Source of the DNA: Chloroflexota bacterium | Lineage (GTDB): Bacteria; Chloroflexota; Anaerolineae; UBA4142 | NCBI GenBank assembly: GCA_016223105.1 | Contig: JACRPR010000078.1 | Location: 1 to 41,108 of the forward strand | DNA: 41,108 nt | Direction: 5' to 3' | In this document: piece after piece, positions 7,755-15,656 of the stretch | Position numbering within the stretch: position 1 is the first letter of the stretch | How the letters are laid out: every line of letters begins with the position of its first letter | Notes under the pieces: generated by a model | What the model was told of the DNA's origin: nothing | What the model saw: the letters and a program-made list of their open reading frames with translations, nothing else | Database searches by the model: none | Made by a program: the position numbers and the translations under genes

Positions 7755-7768
7755 TGATTTTTTCTCCG

Positions 7769-7845
7769 GTCATTGCGAGGAGCGAAGCGACGAAGCCGCG
7801 AAGCGTCCGCGTAATTGGGGATTGCTTCGCTTCGCTCGCAATGAC
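7769..7845. repeat. GTCATTGCGAG palindromic element, copy 1
   Basis: A 77-bp element with terminal inverted repeats GTCATTGCGAG (7769-7779) and CTCGCAATGAC (7835-7845), plus inner GCGAAGC-type repeats including GATTGCTTCGC. Two further copies lie at 29812-29885 (inside topA) and 33274-33372. It has no transposase and resembles a REP- or MITE-like non-autonomous repeat. Confidence 0.9.
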
Positions 7846-7850
7846 ATACA

Positions 7851-9719
7851 TTATTCCGCGCGTGCGCTTGCAGTGCCGGTTTGCATCGCGACGTAGGTCG
7901 AGCCGGGCAAACCGTAATCGTACGGTTCGCCGACGACGACGAACGGACGATCCGCGTAATTGTGATCCGGCGCGGGCGATGGCAATTGCCATTCGGGCGA
8001 ACGCGAATTCCACACATTGTCGGTTACGCGTTCGCTTGAGCGCATCGTCCGAACCAGGTTGATCAAAAAGATCAACACGGACAGCGCGATCAAAAACGCG
8101 GCGATGGTGATGAGGAGTTGCGCCGGTTCAAAACCCTGGGTCGGATCGTAATCCGCGATGCGGCGGCGCATCCCGCGCAAGCCGATAAACATTTGCACCC
8201 AGGTAACAGCCCAGAACGAAGGCGTCATCAACCAAAAGTGCAGTTTGCCCAGCGTCTCGTTCATCCGCTTGCCGGTGATTTTTGGAAACCAGTAATAGAT
8301 CGCGGCGAAGAACGGATAAACGAAACCGCCAAACATTGTGTTGTGAAAATGTCCGACGATCCAGTACGTATCGTGCAAGTGCAGATCGGTCGCGACCGTG
8401 CCGTTCGGCGGACCGGTGAGACCGCCGAAAAGAAATACGACAATCGCGCCGAGCGTGAACAGCATCGGCGTCGGCGTGATGATTTTGCCTTGCCACAAGG
8501 TGCCGACCCAACTAAAAAATTTCACGCCGGTCGGAACCGCGACGAGCAAGGTCGCGTACATAAACGGCACGCGCAAGTACTCTTCCATCCCCGCCGTGAA
8601 CATGTGATGCGCCCACACGAAAAATCCGACGAGCGCGATCGCGAGCGAGGACATCGCGATCCACTTGTAGCCAAAGAGCGGCTTGCGCGCAAAGACCGGC
8701 AAGAGTTCGCTCACGATGCCGAGCCCCGGCAAAATGAACACGTACACCGCGGGGTGCGAGTAAAACCAAAAGAGATGCTGGAACAAGACGACGTTGCCGC
8801 CTTTGGTCGGATCGAAAAAGCCCATTCCGAAAACGCGTTGGATCAGCACCATCAAAAACGACAAGCCGATCATTTGCGTCGCGGTCAAACCGATGAGCGA
8901 AGTCGCGAATGCCGCCCACACGAAAATCGGCATTCGGAACATCGTCATTCCCGGCGCGCGCATCTTGAGCACGGTTACGATGATGTTGAGCGATCCCAGG
9001 ATCGACGACAAGCCGACGAGATAGACGCCGATGAAAAACATTTGCATGCCGAGCGGCGCGCGCGCGGAGAGCGGCGGATACCCCGTCCAGCCGGTATCGA
9101 ACCCGCCGAGGAACAAACTGCTCACGACGAGCAGAGCGCCCGGCACGTTGACCCAAAACGCGAATGCGTTCAAGCGCGGGAACGCCATATCGTTCGCGCC
9201 GATCATCAACGGCACGAGATAGTTGGACATCGCGCCGACGCCGGTGAGAATCGCGGCGATCATCACGATGCCGTGCAAACCCATCAACGTATTGTACAGA
9301 TCGGGCGACAAGAATTGCATGCCCGCCGCCGCGAGTTCAGTGCGAAAGATCAGTGCGAACGTTCCCGCGAGCAAAAACAATAACACGGAAGTAACGCCGT
9401 ACTGCACGCCGATCACTTTGTGATCATAGTCAACGTCAAAGTACCGTTGCCAGCGCGGCTTGTTCGGATCGGGTCCGTGATACTCCGGCGTTGCGATCCC
9501 GCGCATCCACTTGATCCAATCGTCCATCGAACCGACGCCGAGCATAAACGCGATGCCGCCGACGAATCCGCCAAAGACCGCGGCGGGTTCAATGTCGCGC
9601 AGATCATTGTTCGGCATTCCCAGGATCGCGCGAATCGCGACGATGAGCGCAGTGCCCAGCGCCGAGCCGATGATTTGCGCGATCACTCCACGCGTAAAAC
9701 CTAAAGATAAAATTCTCAC
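7851..9719 (-). CDS. coxA: cytochrome c oxidase subunit I (A2-type heme-copper oxidase)
   Basis: A 622-residue subunit I, the O2-reducing, proton-pumping core. Heme and CuB ligands are visible: MGLHGIVMIAAIL (low-spin heme), FWFYSHPAVYVFILPG (CuB His and cross-linked Tyr), WAHHMFTAG (CuB His pair) and IVGHFHNTMFGGF (both heme axial ligands). The YSHPxVY pattern, without Glu after HP, is that of A2-type enzymes such as the Thermus caa3 oxidase. The conserved start of the family (DYDHKVIGVQYG) appears only at about residue 98; ahead of it is an extension with two likely helices and a cytosolic loop. The start is GTG 9719 with a G-rich ribosome site. Fourteen membrane segments are likely. Confidence 0.95.
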   Translation of the reverse strand: MRILSLGFTRGVIAQIIGSALGTALIVAIRAILGMPNNDLRDIEPAAVFGGFVGGIAFMLGVGSMDDWIKWMRGIATPEYHGPDPNKPRWQRYFDVDYDHKVIGVQYGVTSVLLFLLAGTFALIFRTELAAAGMQFLSPDLYNTLMGLHGIVMIAAILTGVGAMSNYLVPLMIGANDMAFPRLNAFAFWVNVPGALLVVSSLFLGGFDTGWTGYPPLSARAPLGMQMFFIGVYLVGLSSILGSLNIIVTVLKMRAPGMTMFRMPIFVWAAFATSLIGLTATQMIGLSFLMVLIQRVFGMGFFDPTKGGNVVLFQHLFWFYSHPAVYVFILPGLGIVSELLPVFARKPLFGYKWIAMSSLAIALVGFFVWAHHMFTAGMEEYLRVPFMYATLLVAVPTGVKFFSWVGTLWQGKIITPTPMLFTLGAIVVFLFGGLTGPPNGTVATDLHLHDTYWIVGHFHNTMFGGFVYPFFAAIYYWFPKITGKRMNETLGKLHFWLMTPSFWAVTWVQMFIGLRGMRRRIADYDPTQGFEPAQLLITIAAFLIALSVLIFLINLVRTMRSSERVTDNVWNSRSPEWQLPSPAPDHNYADRPFVVVGEPYDYGLPGSTYVAMQTGTASARAE

Positions 9720-9734
9720 ACGACCCCCTGGATG

Positions 9735-9797
9735 ATTTCAGATTTCGGATTTCAGATTGAAAAAAATTTGAAATCTGAAATTTGAAATCTGCAATTA
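9735..9797. repeat. heptamer fold-back array (unit GATTTCA)
   Basis: Left arm GATTTCA, GATTTCG, GATTTCA (9735-9755); right arm GAAATCT, GAAATTT, GAAATCT (about 9770-9790). Together they form a long hairpin between the CoxB and CoxA genes. The array ends at the CoxB stop codon. Confidence 0.85.
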
Positions 9798-11183
9798 CTT
9801 GAGCGTTTTGAGGTACTCGATCAGATCCGCGATTTGCGCGTCGCTTAACGTGAGCACCGGCATCGGCGTCGTGAAACCTTTGACGAGTTTCGCGGCGGGC
9901 GTACGGATCGATTCTTTGATGTACGCGTCATCCACCTTGACTTTTTGTCCGGTCGTCAATTCTTCTTCGCGACCATAGACGCCCTTCCACGATGGACCGA
10001 TCCCGGCTTTGCCGTCAACCGAGTGGCATGCGGCGCAACCGAATTGCGTCGCCCATCTGCGACCGCGTTCGACTGGATCGGTCGGAATGGATTTCGCTTC
10101 CTTGTCGAGCCATGCGGCAAATTCGTTTGCTTCCATCACAACGACCGGGCTTTCCATCGTCGCGTGCAACTGCCCGCACAATTCCGCGCACCGCACTTTG
10201 TATTCGCCGGTTTTCGTCGCGGTCACGCGCAGGTCTTTGACCATATTATCGCCAGGCAACGCGTCTTGCTTGACGCGAAATTCCGGCACCCAAAACGAAT
10301 GGATCACATCGGTCGAAGAAAGTTTGAGCAAAACTTGTTTATCCTTCGGCAAATAGAGCGTGTTCGACGACACGTTGCCTTCGGGATATTCAAAGCGCCA
10401 AGTCCACTGCGTGCCGATCACTTTCACTTCCATCGCTTGCGGATCCGCGCGCATCGTTTCCGCGAGCGCGCCCGCGCCGAGGTACGAAAAATACAACACG
10501 GTCGCGAGCGGCAGAATCGTCCACGCGATTTCTAAACCGGTGTGCCCTTCAAAATGCGCGCCATCGCCGGTGTCGCCGGCTTTGCGGCGAAACACGACGA
10601 GCGAGTACACCATAAAGACGACGATGAGCGCGAAGAGAAACGCGATCACCTTGACGTGCATCCCGAACAAATTGTCAATCGGCACGGCTTGCGCGCTCGC
10701 TTGCACTGGCATCAAGCCCAGCGCTTCGAGCCCGGCATTGACCAACACCGCGACGATGACGACCAAAATCGCGACTGCAATAAAATGCTTCATACTACCT
10801 CTCCTTGATTCGTTGAGAGCGTTTTTCGGTTGGGGAATTTCTAAATCGTTCAACCAATCTTCGATGCGCGCGCCCGCCATCGTGCGCCGATCATACACGA
10901 CGACCGGTCCGGTCTCTTTGAGCGAAACCAGGACGACGCGCATCGGTTGTTGATCTTCGATGAACCGCGCGAGAAATTCATCGCGATTGATGCTCGTGTC
11001 GTCGTGATCCACGATGACCAGGTCGGGCGCGTGCGTTTTGAGCGCGGCAATCGCTTCATCGGTGTTACGCGCAGTACCGACGATTTCGACGCGCGCGCCA
11101 TCGCGCTTGTGCAGAAGACTTTTCAGTCCGTCGCGAAAAAGCGGATGACTCGACACAATTAAAATTCGGCGGGGATGATCCAT
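9795..11183 (-). CDS. coxB: receiver-like domain fused in frame to cytochrome c oxidase subunit II with cytochrome c domain
   Basis: An uninterrupted 462-codon frame in two parts. Residues 1 to about 110 form a NarL-type receiver-like domain (RRILIVSSHPLFRDGLKSLL, then LVIVDHDDT). The acidic pair that normally precedes HPLFR is SS, so it is a degenerate receiver. From residue 131 (MKHFIAVAIL) follows a complete caa3 subunit II: two membrane helices, GTQWTWRFEYPE, the CuA ligands (VIHSFWVP and RCAELCGQLHATM), then a cytochrome c with CAACH and distal Met in TTPMPVL. A strong Shine-Dalgarno precedes residue 131, so subunit II may also be made alone from ATG 10793. First gene of the operon; a -10 and a palindrome lie upstream. 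Confidence 0.85.
   Translation of the reverse strand: MDHPRRILIVSSHPLFRDGLKSLLHKRDGARVEIVGTARNTDEAIAALKTHAPDLVIVDHDDTSINRDEFLARFIEDQQPMRVVLVSLKETGPVVVYDRRTMAGARIEDWLNDLEIPQPKNALNESRRGSMKHFIAVAILVVIVAVLVNAGLEALGLMPVQASAQAVPIDNLFGMHVKVIAFLFALIVVFMVYSLVVFRRKAGDTGDGAHFEGHTGLEIAWTILPLATVLYFSYLGAGALAETMRADPQAMEVKVIGTQWTWRFEYPEGNVSSNTLYLPKDKQVLLKLSSTDVIHSFWVPEFRVKQDALPGDNMVKDLRVTATKTGEYKVRCAELCGQLHATMESPVVVMEANEFAAWLDKEAKSIPTDPVERGRRWATQFGCAACHSVDGKAGIGPSWKGVYGREEELTTGQKVKVDDAYIKESIRTPAAKLVKGFTTPMPVLTLSDAQIADLIEYLKTLK
10793..10806 (-). promoter_or_regulatory. internal Shine-Dalgarno for subunit II
   Basis: AAGGAGAGG (complement of 10798-10806) lies 4-7 bases before ATG 10793, the natural start of CoxB. 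In the long frame the same bases encode Arg-Arg-Gly, joining the receiver-like domain to CoxB without a stop. Confidence 0.75.
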
Positions 11184-11194
11184 AGCGTTTGTCG

Positions 11195-11227
11195 GGCAAA
11201 TTGGAAATTTGCCGTACACACACTATA
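11195..11227 (-). promoter_or_regulatory. putative oxidase operon promoter and adjacent palindrome
   Basis: On the minus strand TATAGT (11222-11227) is a good -10; no convincing -35 is seen. Just downstream lies a perfect inverted repeat, GGCAAATT GGA AATTTGCC (11195-11213), placed like an operator or leader hairpin. Similar AAATT palindromes occur at 12002 and 24321, so it could instead be a dispersed repeat. Confidence 0.4.
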
Positions 11228-11282
11228 CCAAATTTGCGCGGGGAATAATATCGTCGGAGGGGATGAATCGCGGGTGAATGTT

Positions 11283-11363
11283 CCGGGTGATAGTGGCGTC
11301 ACCCGGCGCGAACTGTAGAGCGGGCGGCTCGCCCGCATCGGCGAATGTCGGGCGAGCCGCCCG
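11283..11363. repeat. two GC-rich hairpins between brn genes and cox operon
   Basis: CCGGGTGA (11283-11290) pairs with TCACCCGG (11299-11306). CGGGCGGCTCGCCCG (11321-11335) pairs perfectly with CGGGCGAGCCGCCCG (11349-11363). The core GGGCGAGCCGCCCG recurs at 12027-12040. No T run follows, so they are repeats with possible attenuator effect, not canonical terminators. Confidence 0.7.
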
Positions 11364-11379
11364 TCCCACCGTCAAATCG

Positions 11380-11664
11380 CTACGACCGGGTCGGTTTCGC
11401 CGCGTCAATCAATTTGCGAATCGCGCGCGAGAGGTTGGTGTCGAGTCGGCGTAAATAGTTGACCTGGGGTTGGGTGAGCGTGATCGTCTTGCGGACGATG
11501 GGGGCGGGCGCGGGTTTGCGCCCTGCGCCGGGGCGCTTGCCGCCGTGAACAAAGCGATTCGGTTTCAGTTTGGCGCGATCAAATTTGAATTCGGCAGGCA
11601 ATTCGTAATCGTCTAAACCGGGAATGTGTTCGGTTAAAAAAATTTTTCGTGTTCTAGTCTTCAT
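11380..11664 (-). CDS. BrnA-like ribbon-helix-helix antitoxin
   Basis: A 94-residue basic protein. The N-terminal half includes the turn GGKRPGAGRKP; the C-terminal half, RKTITLTQPQVNYLRRLDTNLSRAIRKLIDAA, reads as a ribbon-helix-helix DNA-binding domain. It directly follows a BrnT-like toxin gene, overlapping its end by 11 bases, the standard order for brnTA. BrnA antitoxins bind BrnT and repress their own operon. The N-terminal half is not recognised, so 'BrnA-like' rests on fold and position. Its stop is followed by GC-rich hairpins before the oxidase promoter. Confidence 0.7.
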   Translation of the reverse strand: MKTRTRKIFLTEHIPGLDDYELPAEFKFDRAKLKPNRFVHGGKRPGAGRKPAPAPIVRKTITLTQPQVNYLRRLDTNLSRAIRKLIDAAKPTRS

Positions 11665-11941
11665 AGATCGTGTGCTCCGTGCGCGTGGCTTTGCGCGCGC
11701 TAATCAGCCGGATCCGTTTGAGTACGCGTTGAATGAACGAGACAACCAACAAGCGATTACGATCAGAGTAACCCAGTAAAACTTCGCGCGATTCAAAATC
11801 CGAGTGTAGTTCGTCGGCTTGAATGACCGCGTGGTGATCGTCAAAGCAAGTCGTCGCTTCGTCGAAACTGACGCCGTGCTTTTTGAGGTTCGCGGCGGCT
11901 TTGGCGGGATCCCATTCAAATTCAAGATCAGCTGGAAACAT
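11654..11941 (-). CDS. brnT: BrnT family ribonuclease toxin
   Basis: A 95-residue protein with the BrnT pattern: EFEWDPAKAAANLKKHGVSFDEA, FDDHHAVIQADELHSDFESREVLLGYSDRNRLLVVSF, ending KRIRLISARKATRTEHTIYE. BrnT is a RelE-fold ribonuclease that blocks translation and is neutralised by BrnA. The core and the C-terminal ISARKAT motif are complete, so the toxin is probably functional. The start at 11941 is set by the family N terminus; a longer frame reaches 12214 but runs through a palindromic repeat. It overlaps the antitoxin gene by 11 bases. Confidence 0.85.
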   Translation of the reverse strand: MFPADLEFEWDPAKAAANLKKHGVSFDEATTCFDDHHAVIQADELHSDFESREVLLGYSDRNRLLVVSFIQRVLKRIRLISARKATRTEHTIYED

Positions 11942-12001
11942 TGGATCGGCTCGTGAATTTATCCTATCATATCTTTTCAAGCGGGTCAATCTACCGCGTA
12001 A

Positions 12002-12041
12002 CGCAAATCTCCGATTTGCGGATGGCGGGCGAGCCGCCCGC
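12002..12041. repeat. AAATC palindrome plus GGGCGAGCCGCCCG repeat
   Basis: CGCAAATC TCC GATTTGCG (12002-12020) is followed by GCGGGC GAGCC GCCCGC (12025-12041). The second part shares GGGCGAGCCGCCCG with the element at 11349-11363, so the brnTA pair is flanked by copies of one repeat family. Confidence 0.7.
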
Positions 12042-12063
12042 GCTACATCAAAAAAATGCCGGA

Positions 12064-12276
12064 TCAATTCTGCGCGGCGATCCAAATCGCGTAATCGGTT
12101 TCCAGCCGCGCGCAGATCGCGGCGCGCAGATCGCCCAGTTGAGCAAACAGCGTGTTGAACTCGGCGTCTTGTCCGTCGCGCATCACGTCCAACAGTTGGT
12201 CGCCGCGCGCGCATATTAATTTGCGGCGCGAATCAAGCTTCACCCTTAAACCAAAAATGGTTGTCCATCCGTTCAT
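12064..12276 (-). CDS. small hypothetical protein after the histidine kinase
   Basis: A 70-residue frame beginning 21 bases after the kinase stop and in the same direction: an N-terminal basic part (FGLRVKLDSRRKLICARGDQLL) and an acidic helix-like C-terminal part (DAEFNTLFAQLGDLRAAICARLETDYAIW). Codon use is like the neighbours, with GC-rich third positions. No family is recognised and there is no clear Shine-Dalgarno, so the start is uncertain. It could be the last gene of the two-component operon or a chance frame. Confidence 0.4.
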   Translation of the reverse strand: MNGWTTIFGLRVKLDSRRKLICARGDQLLDVMRDGQDAEFNTLFAQLGDLRAAICARLETDYAIWIAAQN

Positions 12277-12297
12277 CTCGCGCGTGCAGAATCCACT

Positions 12298-13764
12298 TTA
12301 GGCGTTTTGTAAACTCTTGGGGTTGGCGGGCAGATGCACGGTGAATGTTGTGCCGCGACCAGGTTCGCTCGCGACCGAAATTTTTCCGCCGTGCGCGGCG
12401 ACAATCTCTTGCGCGATCGCGAGCCCCAAGCCGGTGCCGCCCGCGACGCGCGCCTTGTCGCCGCGATAAAATCGCTCGAACAAGCGCGGCACATCTTCCT
12501 GCGGAATTCCAAAACCGGAATCCGCGACGGCAATCGTGATCCACGCGGTTTGCGGTTGCGTAATCACGCGGCGGCGAATGATGCTACTATGCGTAACGCT
12601 CGGCGGCGTTTGCGCTTTTGCGGTGATCGTTACAGATCCGCCGGGGCGATTGTACTTGATCGCGTTGTCAATCAAATTTGTGATCACTTGCTCCAAGCGT
12701 CCGGGATCGCCGGTGAACGATGGGAGCGGATCAATGATCGTCGTGAGCGTCGCGTTCGCGGATTCCGCGCGCGGGCGCAAACGTTCGACCCAGTGCGGAA
12801 GCAGTTGCGCGAGATCGGCCGTGTCGTGCGCGATCGGCGTTTGCCCCGATTCGAGTCGCGCGAGCAATAACAGATCGCCGACGATGCGCGTCATGCGCGC
12901 GGTCTCATCGAAAATCGTTTGCGCCGCGCGTTGCGCGCTTTCGATGGTCGGCGTCGCGCCGTCGAGGATCGCTTGCGCGAAACCTTGAATCGAGGTGAGC
13001 GGCGTTTTCAATTCGTGCGACACATTCGCGACAAAATCTTTTTCCATTTGCCGCGCGCGTTGCACTTGCTCCGCCATCGCGTTGAAACTCGCGGCGAGCC
13101 GTCCGATCTCGTCGCCGCCTTTGGCTTGAACGCGATGATCGTACTGCCCACGCGCAATCGCTTCGGTCGCGCGCGAAAGATTCGACAGCGGTTTAGCAAT
13201 CGAGCGCGCGAGCAAAAACGCGACGAGCAGAGACACGATCAGCGTGATGCTTCCCGCGATCAACAAACTCGTCCCGATTTCATCCAGCACTTCAAAGAGC
13301 GGTCGCTCTTGCGCGGCAAGCGCGACGTACACGTTCTGCCCGCGCAATTGTCCCGCGGCGACGGCGGCGTACAACAGCGCGCGCGCGTTCGCGCGCGCTT
13401 GCGTCTGCCCCCAGAAAAAACCGCGCGTCGCTTCGGTGCGCGCGAGCGGATTGAGCGAAATGTTGCGATTGGTCAAATTGTTCGCCGAATCCGCGAGGAC
13501 GAGACCCTTGTCCGTAACCAGCATCACATTGCCCACGTCGCCGGCTTGCGGTTGCAGACGCGTCACAATTTCGCGCGGCGCGACATCGTTTTGCACCATC
13601 GCGCGCGTTTGAAACGCGAGCGGCACAACCGCCGCGCCGAGTCGCGCGAGTTGCACCTGGCGTTGATAGTCGCGCAAAACAAACGCGAGCGCGACTGCGA
13701 GAATCGCGAGCGTCAGTAAAATAATAAAAACGTGAGTGAGAATGAGGCGGGTTCGTAAAGACAT
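12298..13764 (-). CDS. sensor histidine kinase (HAMP-HisKA-HATPase)
   Basis: A 488-residue membrane sensor kinase. Membrane helix 1 is about residues 8-30, an extracytoplasmic sensor of about 130 residues follows, helix 2 is about 163-187, then a HAMP linker (ARSIAKPLSNLSRATEAIARGQYDHRV). The H box is KDFVANVSHELKTPLTSIQGF with the phospho-accepting His; N box NLIDNAIKYNRPGG; G1 VADSGFGIP; F box LFERFYRGD; G2 GGTGLGLAI. A 20-residue Ser/Arg/Thr-rich insert (around PPSVTHSSIIRRR) lies between the N and G1 boxes where the family is usually short. It pairs with the response regulator upstream; the signal is unknown. An octamer array lies before the start and no Shine-Dalgarno is visible. Confidence 0.93.
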   Translation of the reverse strand: MSLRTRLILTHVFIILLTLAILAVALAFVLRDYQRQVQLARLGAAVVPLAFQTRAMVQNDVAPREIVTRLQPQAGDVGNVMLVTDKGLVLADSANNLTNRNISLNPLARTEATRGFFWGQTQARANARALLYAAVAAGQLRGQNVYVALAAQERPLFEVLDEIGTSLLIAGSITLIVSLLVAFLLARSIAKPLSNLSRATEAIARGQYDHRVQAKGGDEIGRLAASFNAMAEQVQRARQMEKDFVANVSHELKTPLTSIQGFAQAILDGATPTIESAQRAAQTIFDETARMTRIVGDLLLLARLESGQTPIAHDTADLAQLLPHWVERLRPRAESANATLTTIIDPLPSFTGDPGRLEQVITNLIDNAIKYNRPGGSVTITAKAQTPPSVTHSSIIRRRVITQPQTAWITIAVADSGFGIPQEDVPRLFERFYRGDKARVAGGTGLGLAIAQEIVAAHGGKISVASEPGRGTTFTVHLPANPKSLQNA

Positions 13765-13775
13765 TGTTCGTTTGT

Positions 13776-13864
13776 CAGTTGGATAGTTGGATAGTTGGAT
13801 AGTTACATAGTTGGATGGTTGGTCAGTGAGGAGTAACTATGCAACTATGCAACTATCTAACAAT
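13776..13864. repeat. octamer fold-back array (unit GTTGGATA)
   Basis: Left arm, period 8: GTTGGATA repeated, then GTTACATA and GTTGGATG (about 13778-13824). Right arm is the complement type: AACTATGC, AACTATGC, AACTATCT (about 13838-13862). It lies between the response regulator and kinase genes and follows the layout of the heptamer arrays with a longer unit. Confidence 0.85.
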
Positions 13865-14530
13865 TTAACTAACCAACTTGTAGCCGACCCCGCTGATCGT
13901 TTCGATTTGCGTTTTCGCGCCGGCGCGTTTTTTGCGGAGATGCGCGACGTGCACATCCACCGTGCGCGTTTCGCCGGCGAAATCGTACCCCCACGCGATT
14001 TCGAGCAAGCGTTCGCGCGTGAGCACGATCCCAGGATGTTGCGCGAGCACCGCGAGCAGATCAAATTCTTTCGTGCGGAGTTCGACCTGGTTTTTGCCGG
14101 CGGTCACTTCGCGGCGATCCAGGTCAACCGTAATGTCGCCGACGGAGAGTTGTTTTGTTTTCGGCGTCGGACTGTAGCGCCGCAAAACCGCCTTGACGCG
14201 CGCGACGAGTTCGCGCGGGTTGAACGGCTTGGTGAGGTAATCGTCCGCGCCCAGTTCGAGTCCGACGATTTTATCCACGTCTTGATCGCGCGCGGTGAGC
14301 ATAATGATCGGCACGTCGGATTCCTGGCGAATGCGCCGACACACTTCAAAGCCGTCCATCCCCGGCAACATCAGATCGAGAATGATCGCCGCCGGTTTAA
14401 TCGCGCGATATTTATCGAGCGCGAGTTTGCCATCATACGCGACCTCGACCGAGTATCCTTCTTTTTCGAGGTACAGTTTTTCAAGTTCGATGATATTTTT
14501 TTCATCATCAACGCAAAGAATCGTTGGCAT
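13865..14530 (-). CDS. OmpR/PhoB-family response regulator
   Basis: A 221-residue two-domain regulator. Receiver domain: acidic pair in ILCVDDEKNI, phospho-acceptor Asp in AIILDLMLPGMDGFEVCRRIR, Thr in IIMLTARD, Lys in DYLTKPFNPRELVARV. The C-terminal winged helix shows VELRTKEFDLLAVLAQHPG, LLEIAWGYDF, RTVDVHVAHLRKK and ISGVGYKLV. All catalytic residues are present. AAGGAG stands 8 bases before the start at 14530. It lies 11 bases after the nuclease gene and ahead of the histidine kinase, so nuclease, regulator and kinase may share a transcript. The target genes cannot be read from the sequence. Confidence 0.95.
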   Translation of the reverse strand: MPTILCVDDEKNIIELEKLYLEKEGYSVEVAYDGKLALDKYRAIKPAAIILDLMLPGMDGFEVCRRIRQESDVPIIMLTARDQDVDKIVGLELGADDYLTKPFNPRELVARVKAVLRRYSPTPKTKQLSVGDITVDLDRREVTAGKNQVELRTKEFDLLAVLAQHPGIVLTRERLLEIAWGYDFAGETRTVDVHVAHLRKKRAGAKTQIETISGVGYKLVS

Positions 14531-14541
14531 GGTTTTTCTCC

Positions 14542-15516
14542 TTACTTTTCACACCCAATCCCATCTTTATCTGCGTCAAAGCGATGCGGATCGGGCGGAA
14601 GGACTCGGAAATTTTCGTACGGAATCTCTGGGCAGTCCAAGTCTGGTGGGTACCGTGGTATGCACACATCGGGATATGCTGAATCGCAGTTGCCGGATCG
14701 CGAAGGTGCTATGGTTGGTTGAGCGCGCGGTGCTGGTATCTGAGTTGGCGGAGAAACCAGGACTGGCGCGATACCCCATAAACCACGACCGGCTGTTCGC
14801 GCTTCTTGTTGCGCTTGCAAAAAAAGTGATTGGTTTTTGACATCCGGCGGGTACGTGCTTACTTTGGCGTACCCTTTCCTGACAAGTTCGGCGTTGACAA
14901 ACACATTGCCAACAAATACGTAACGCAACAACCGCCCATATTTATCTGTTTCGCTTACATCTTTTTCCAAATCCACCGACTTGCCACCAACCAAAGATTT
15001 GTTTGCCTCGCTTGCCTCTGCACCCATCCACTCGATAGGTTTGCCGGGAGCAACCGTCTCTGGTGTGTCAATTCCAATGTACCGCACTGTGTAGGTTTTG
15101 CCGGCAATCAACACTTGGATTGTGTCGCCATCAATCACTCGCGATACCTGCGATGTTACTCTTCCTGGTTTTTGTGTAACTGGGGAAGGGGTTGATGTTT
15201 GAGAAAGCGTTGGTAGTTTTACTGTTGGAGAACGCGTCACGGTCGGTATGACCGTTTGCACGAGAACGAGCGTGGGCGTATCGGCGGGCATCGGCGTTAG
15301 CGTAATTGTTGGAGGTAATAATGTTAAAGTTGGCGACGACGTTAAAGTCGGTTCTGGGATATTCGTTGGCAAAGTAACGTGCGTTGGCTCAGCCGGTTTC
15401 GCGATTTGCGTAGGTTGTGGGTTAAAATTTTGTACAACCAAAGCACCGCCCAAACAGTAAACGCAAACGACACCTAACGCGAGAATAGCGACCACGATCC
15501 ATTGCTGTTTGGTCAT
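14542..15516 (-). CDS. membrane-anchored thermonuclease-like protein with Excalibur domain
   Basis: A 324-residue secreted or anchored protein. Order: a hydrophobic segment (VVAILALGVVCVYCLGGALVV, about 7-27), a Pro/Thr-rich linker to about 115, then an SNase domain with DGDTIQVLIAGKTYTVRYIG, IDTPET and KYGRLLRYVF, which hold the Arg, Glu and Arg expected at the active site. The C-terminal 50 residues match an Excalibur calcium-binding domain (FRVLPPDPHRFDADKDGIGCE). It is probably a surface nuclease acting on extracellular DNA or RNA. AAGGAG precedes the start. A weak -10 (TATAAA) lies in the AT-rich stretch near 15570. It is followed after 11 bases by the response regulator gene. Confidence 0.88.
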   Translation of the reverse strand: MTKQQWIVVAILALGVVCVYCLGGALVVQNFNPQPTQIAKPAEPTHVTLPTNIPEPTLTSSPTLTLLPPTITLTPMPADTPTLVLVQTVIPTVTRSPTVKLPTLSQTSTPSPVTQKPGRVTSQVSRVIDGDTIQVLIAGKTYTVRYIGIDTPETVAPGKPIEWMGAEASEANKSLVGGKSVDLEKDVSETDKYGRLLRYVFVGNVFVNAELVRKGYAKVSTYPPDVKNQSLFLQAQQEARTAGRGLWGIAPVLVSPPTQIPAPRAQPTIAPSRSGNCDSAYPDVCIPRYPPDLDCPEIPYENFRVLPPDPHRFDADKDGIGCEK

Positions 15517-15585
15517 TTTTCCTCTCCTTTGCGCTACTTCGGAAACGTCACCTTCCTCTCGAAATTATTTATATCTCATCACTCT

Positions 15586-15633
15586 AAAACAATCCGGCTC
15601 TACGCGTGATGACACGCGGAGCCGGATTGTTTT
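15586..15633. terminator. strong bidirectional terminator hairpin
   Basis: AAAACAATCCGGCTC (15586-15600) pairs perfectly with GAGCCGGATTGTTTT (15619-15633); the loop holds a second perfect stem, CGCGTG ATGA CACGCG. It is T-ended on both strands and follows the minus-strand LPXTG-type gene. Confidence 0.85.
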
Positions 15634-15656
15634 GTGCGCCGCTCAATCCAAACACA

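Noticed and set aside
7769-7845. Small protein-coding frames in the palindromic element
   Set aside because: The same peptides appear wherever the repeat occurs; no ribosome site. Only the topA copy is truly translated.
8118-9383. 421-codon plus-strand frame opposite CoxA
   Set aside because: It is antisense to an unmistakable heme-copper oxidase subunit; composition is Arg/His/Glu-rich as expected of a shadow.
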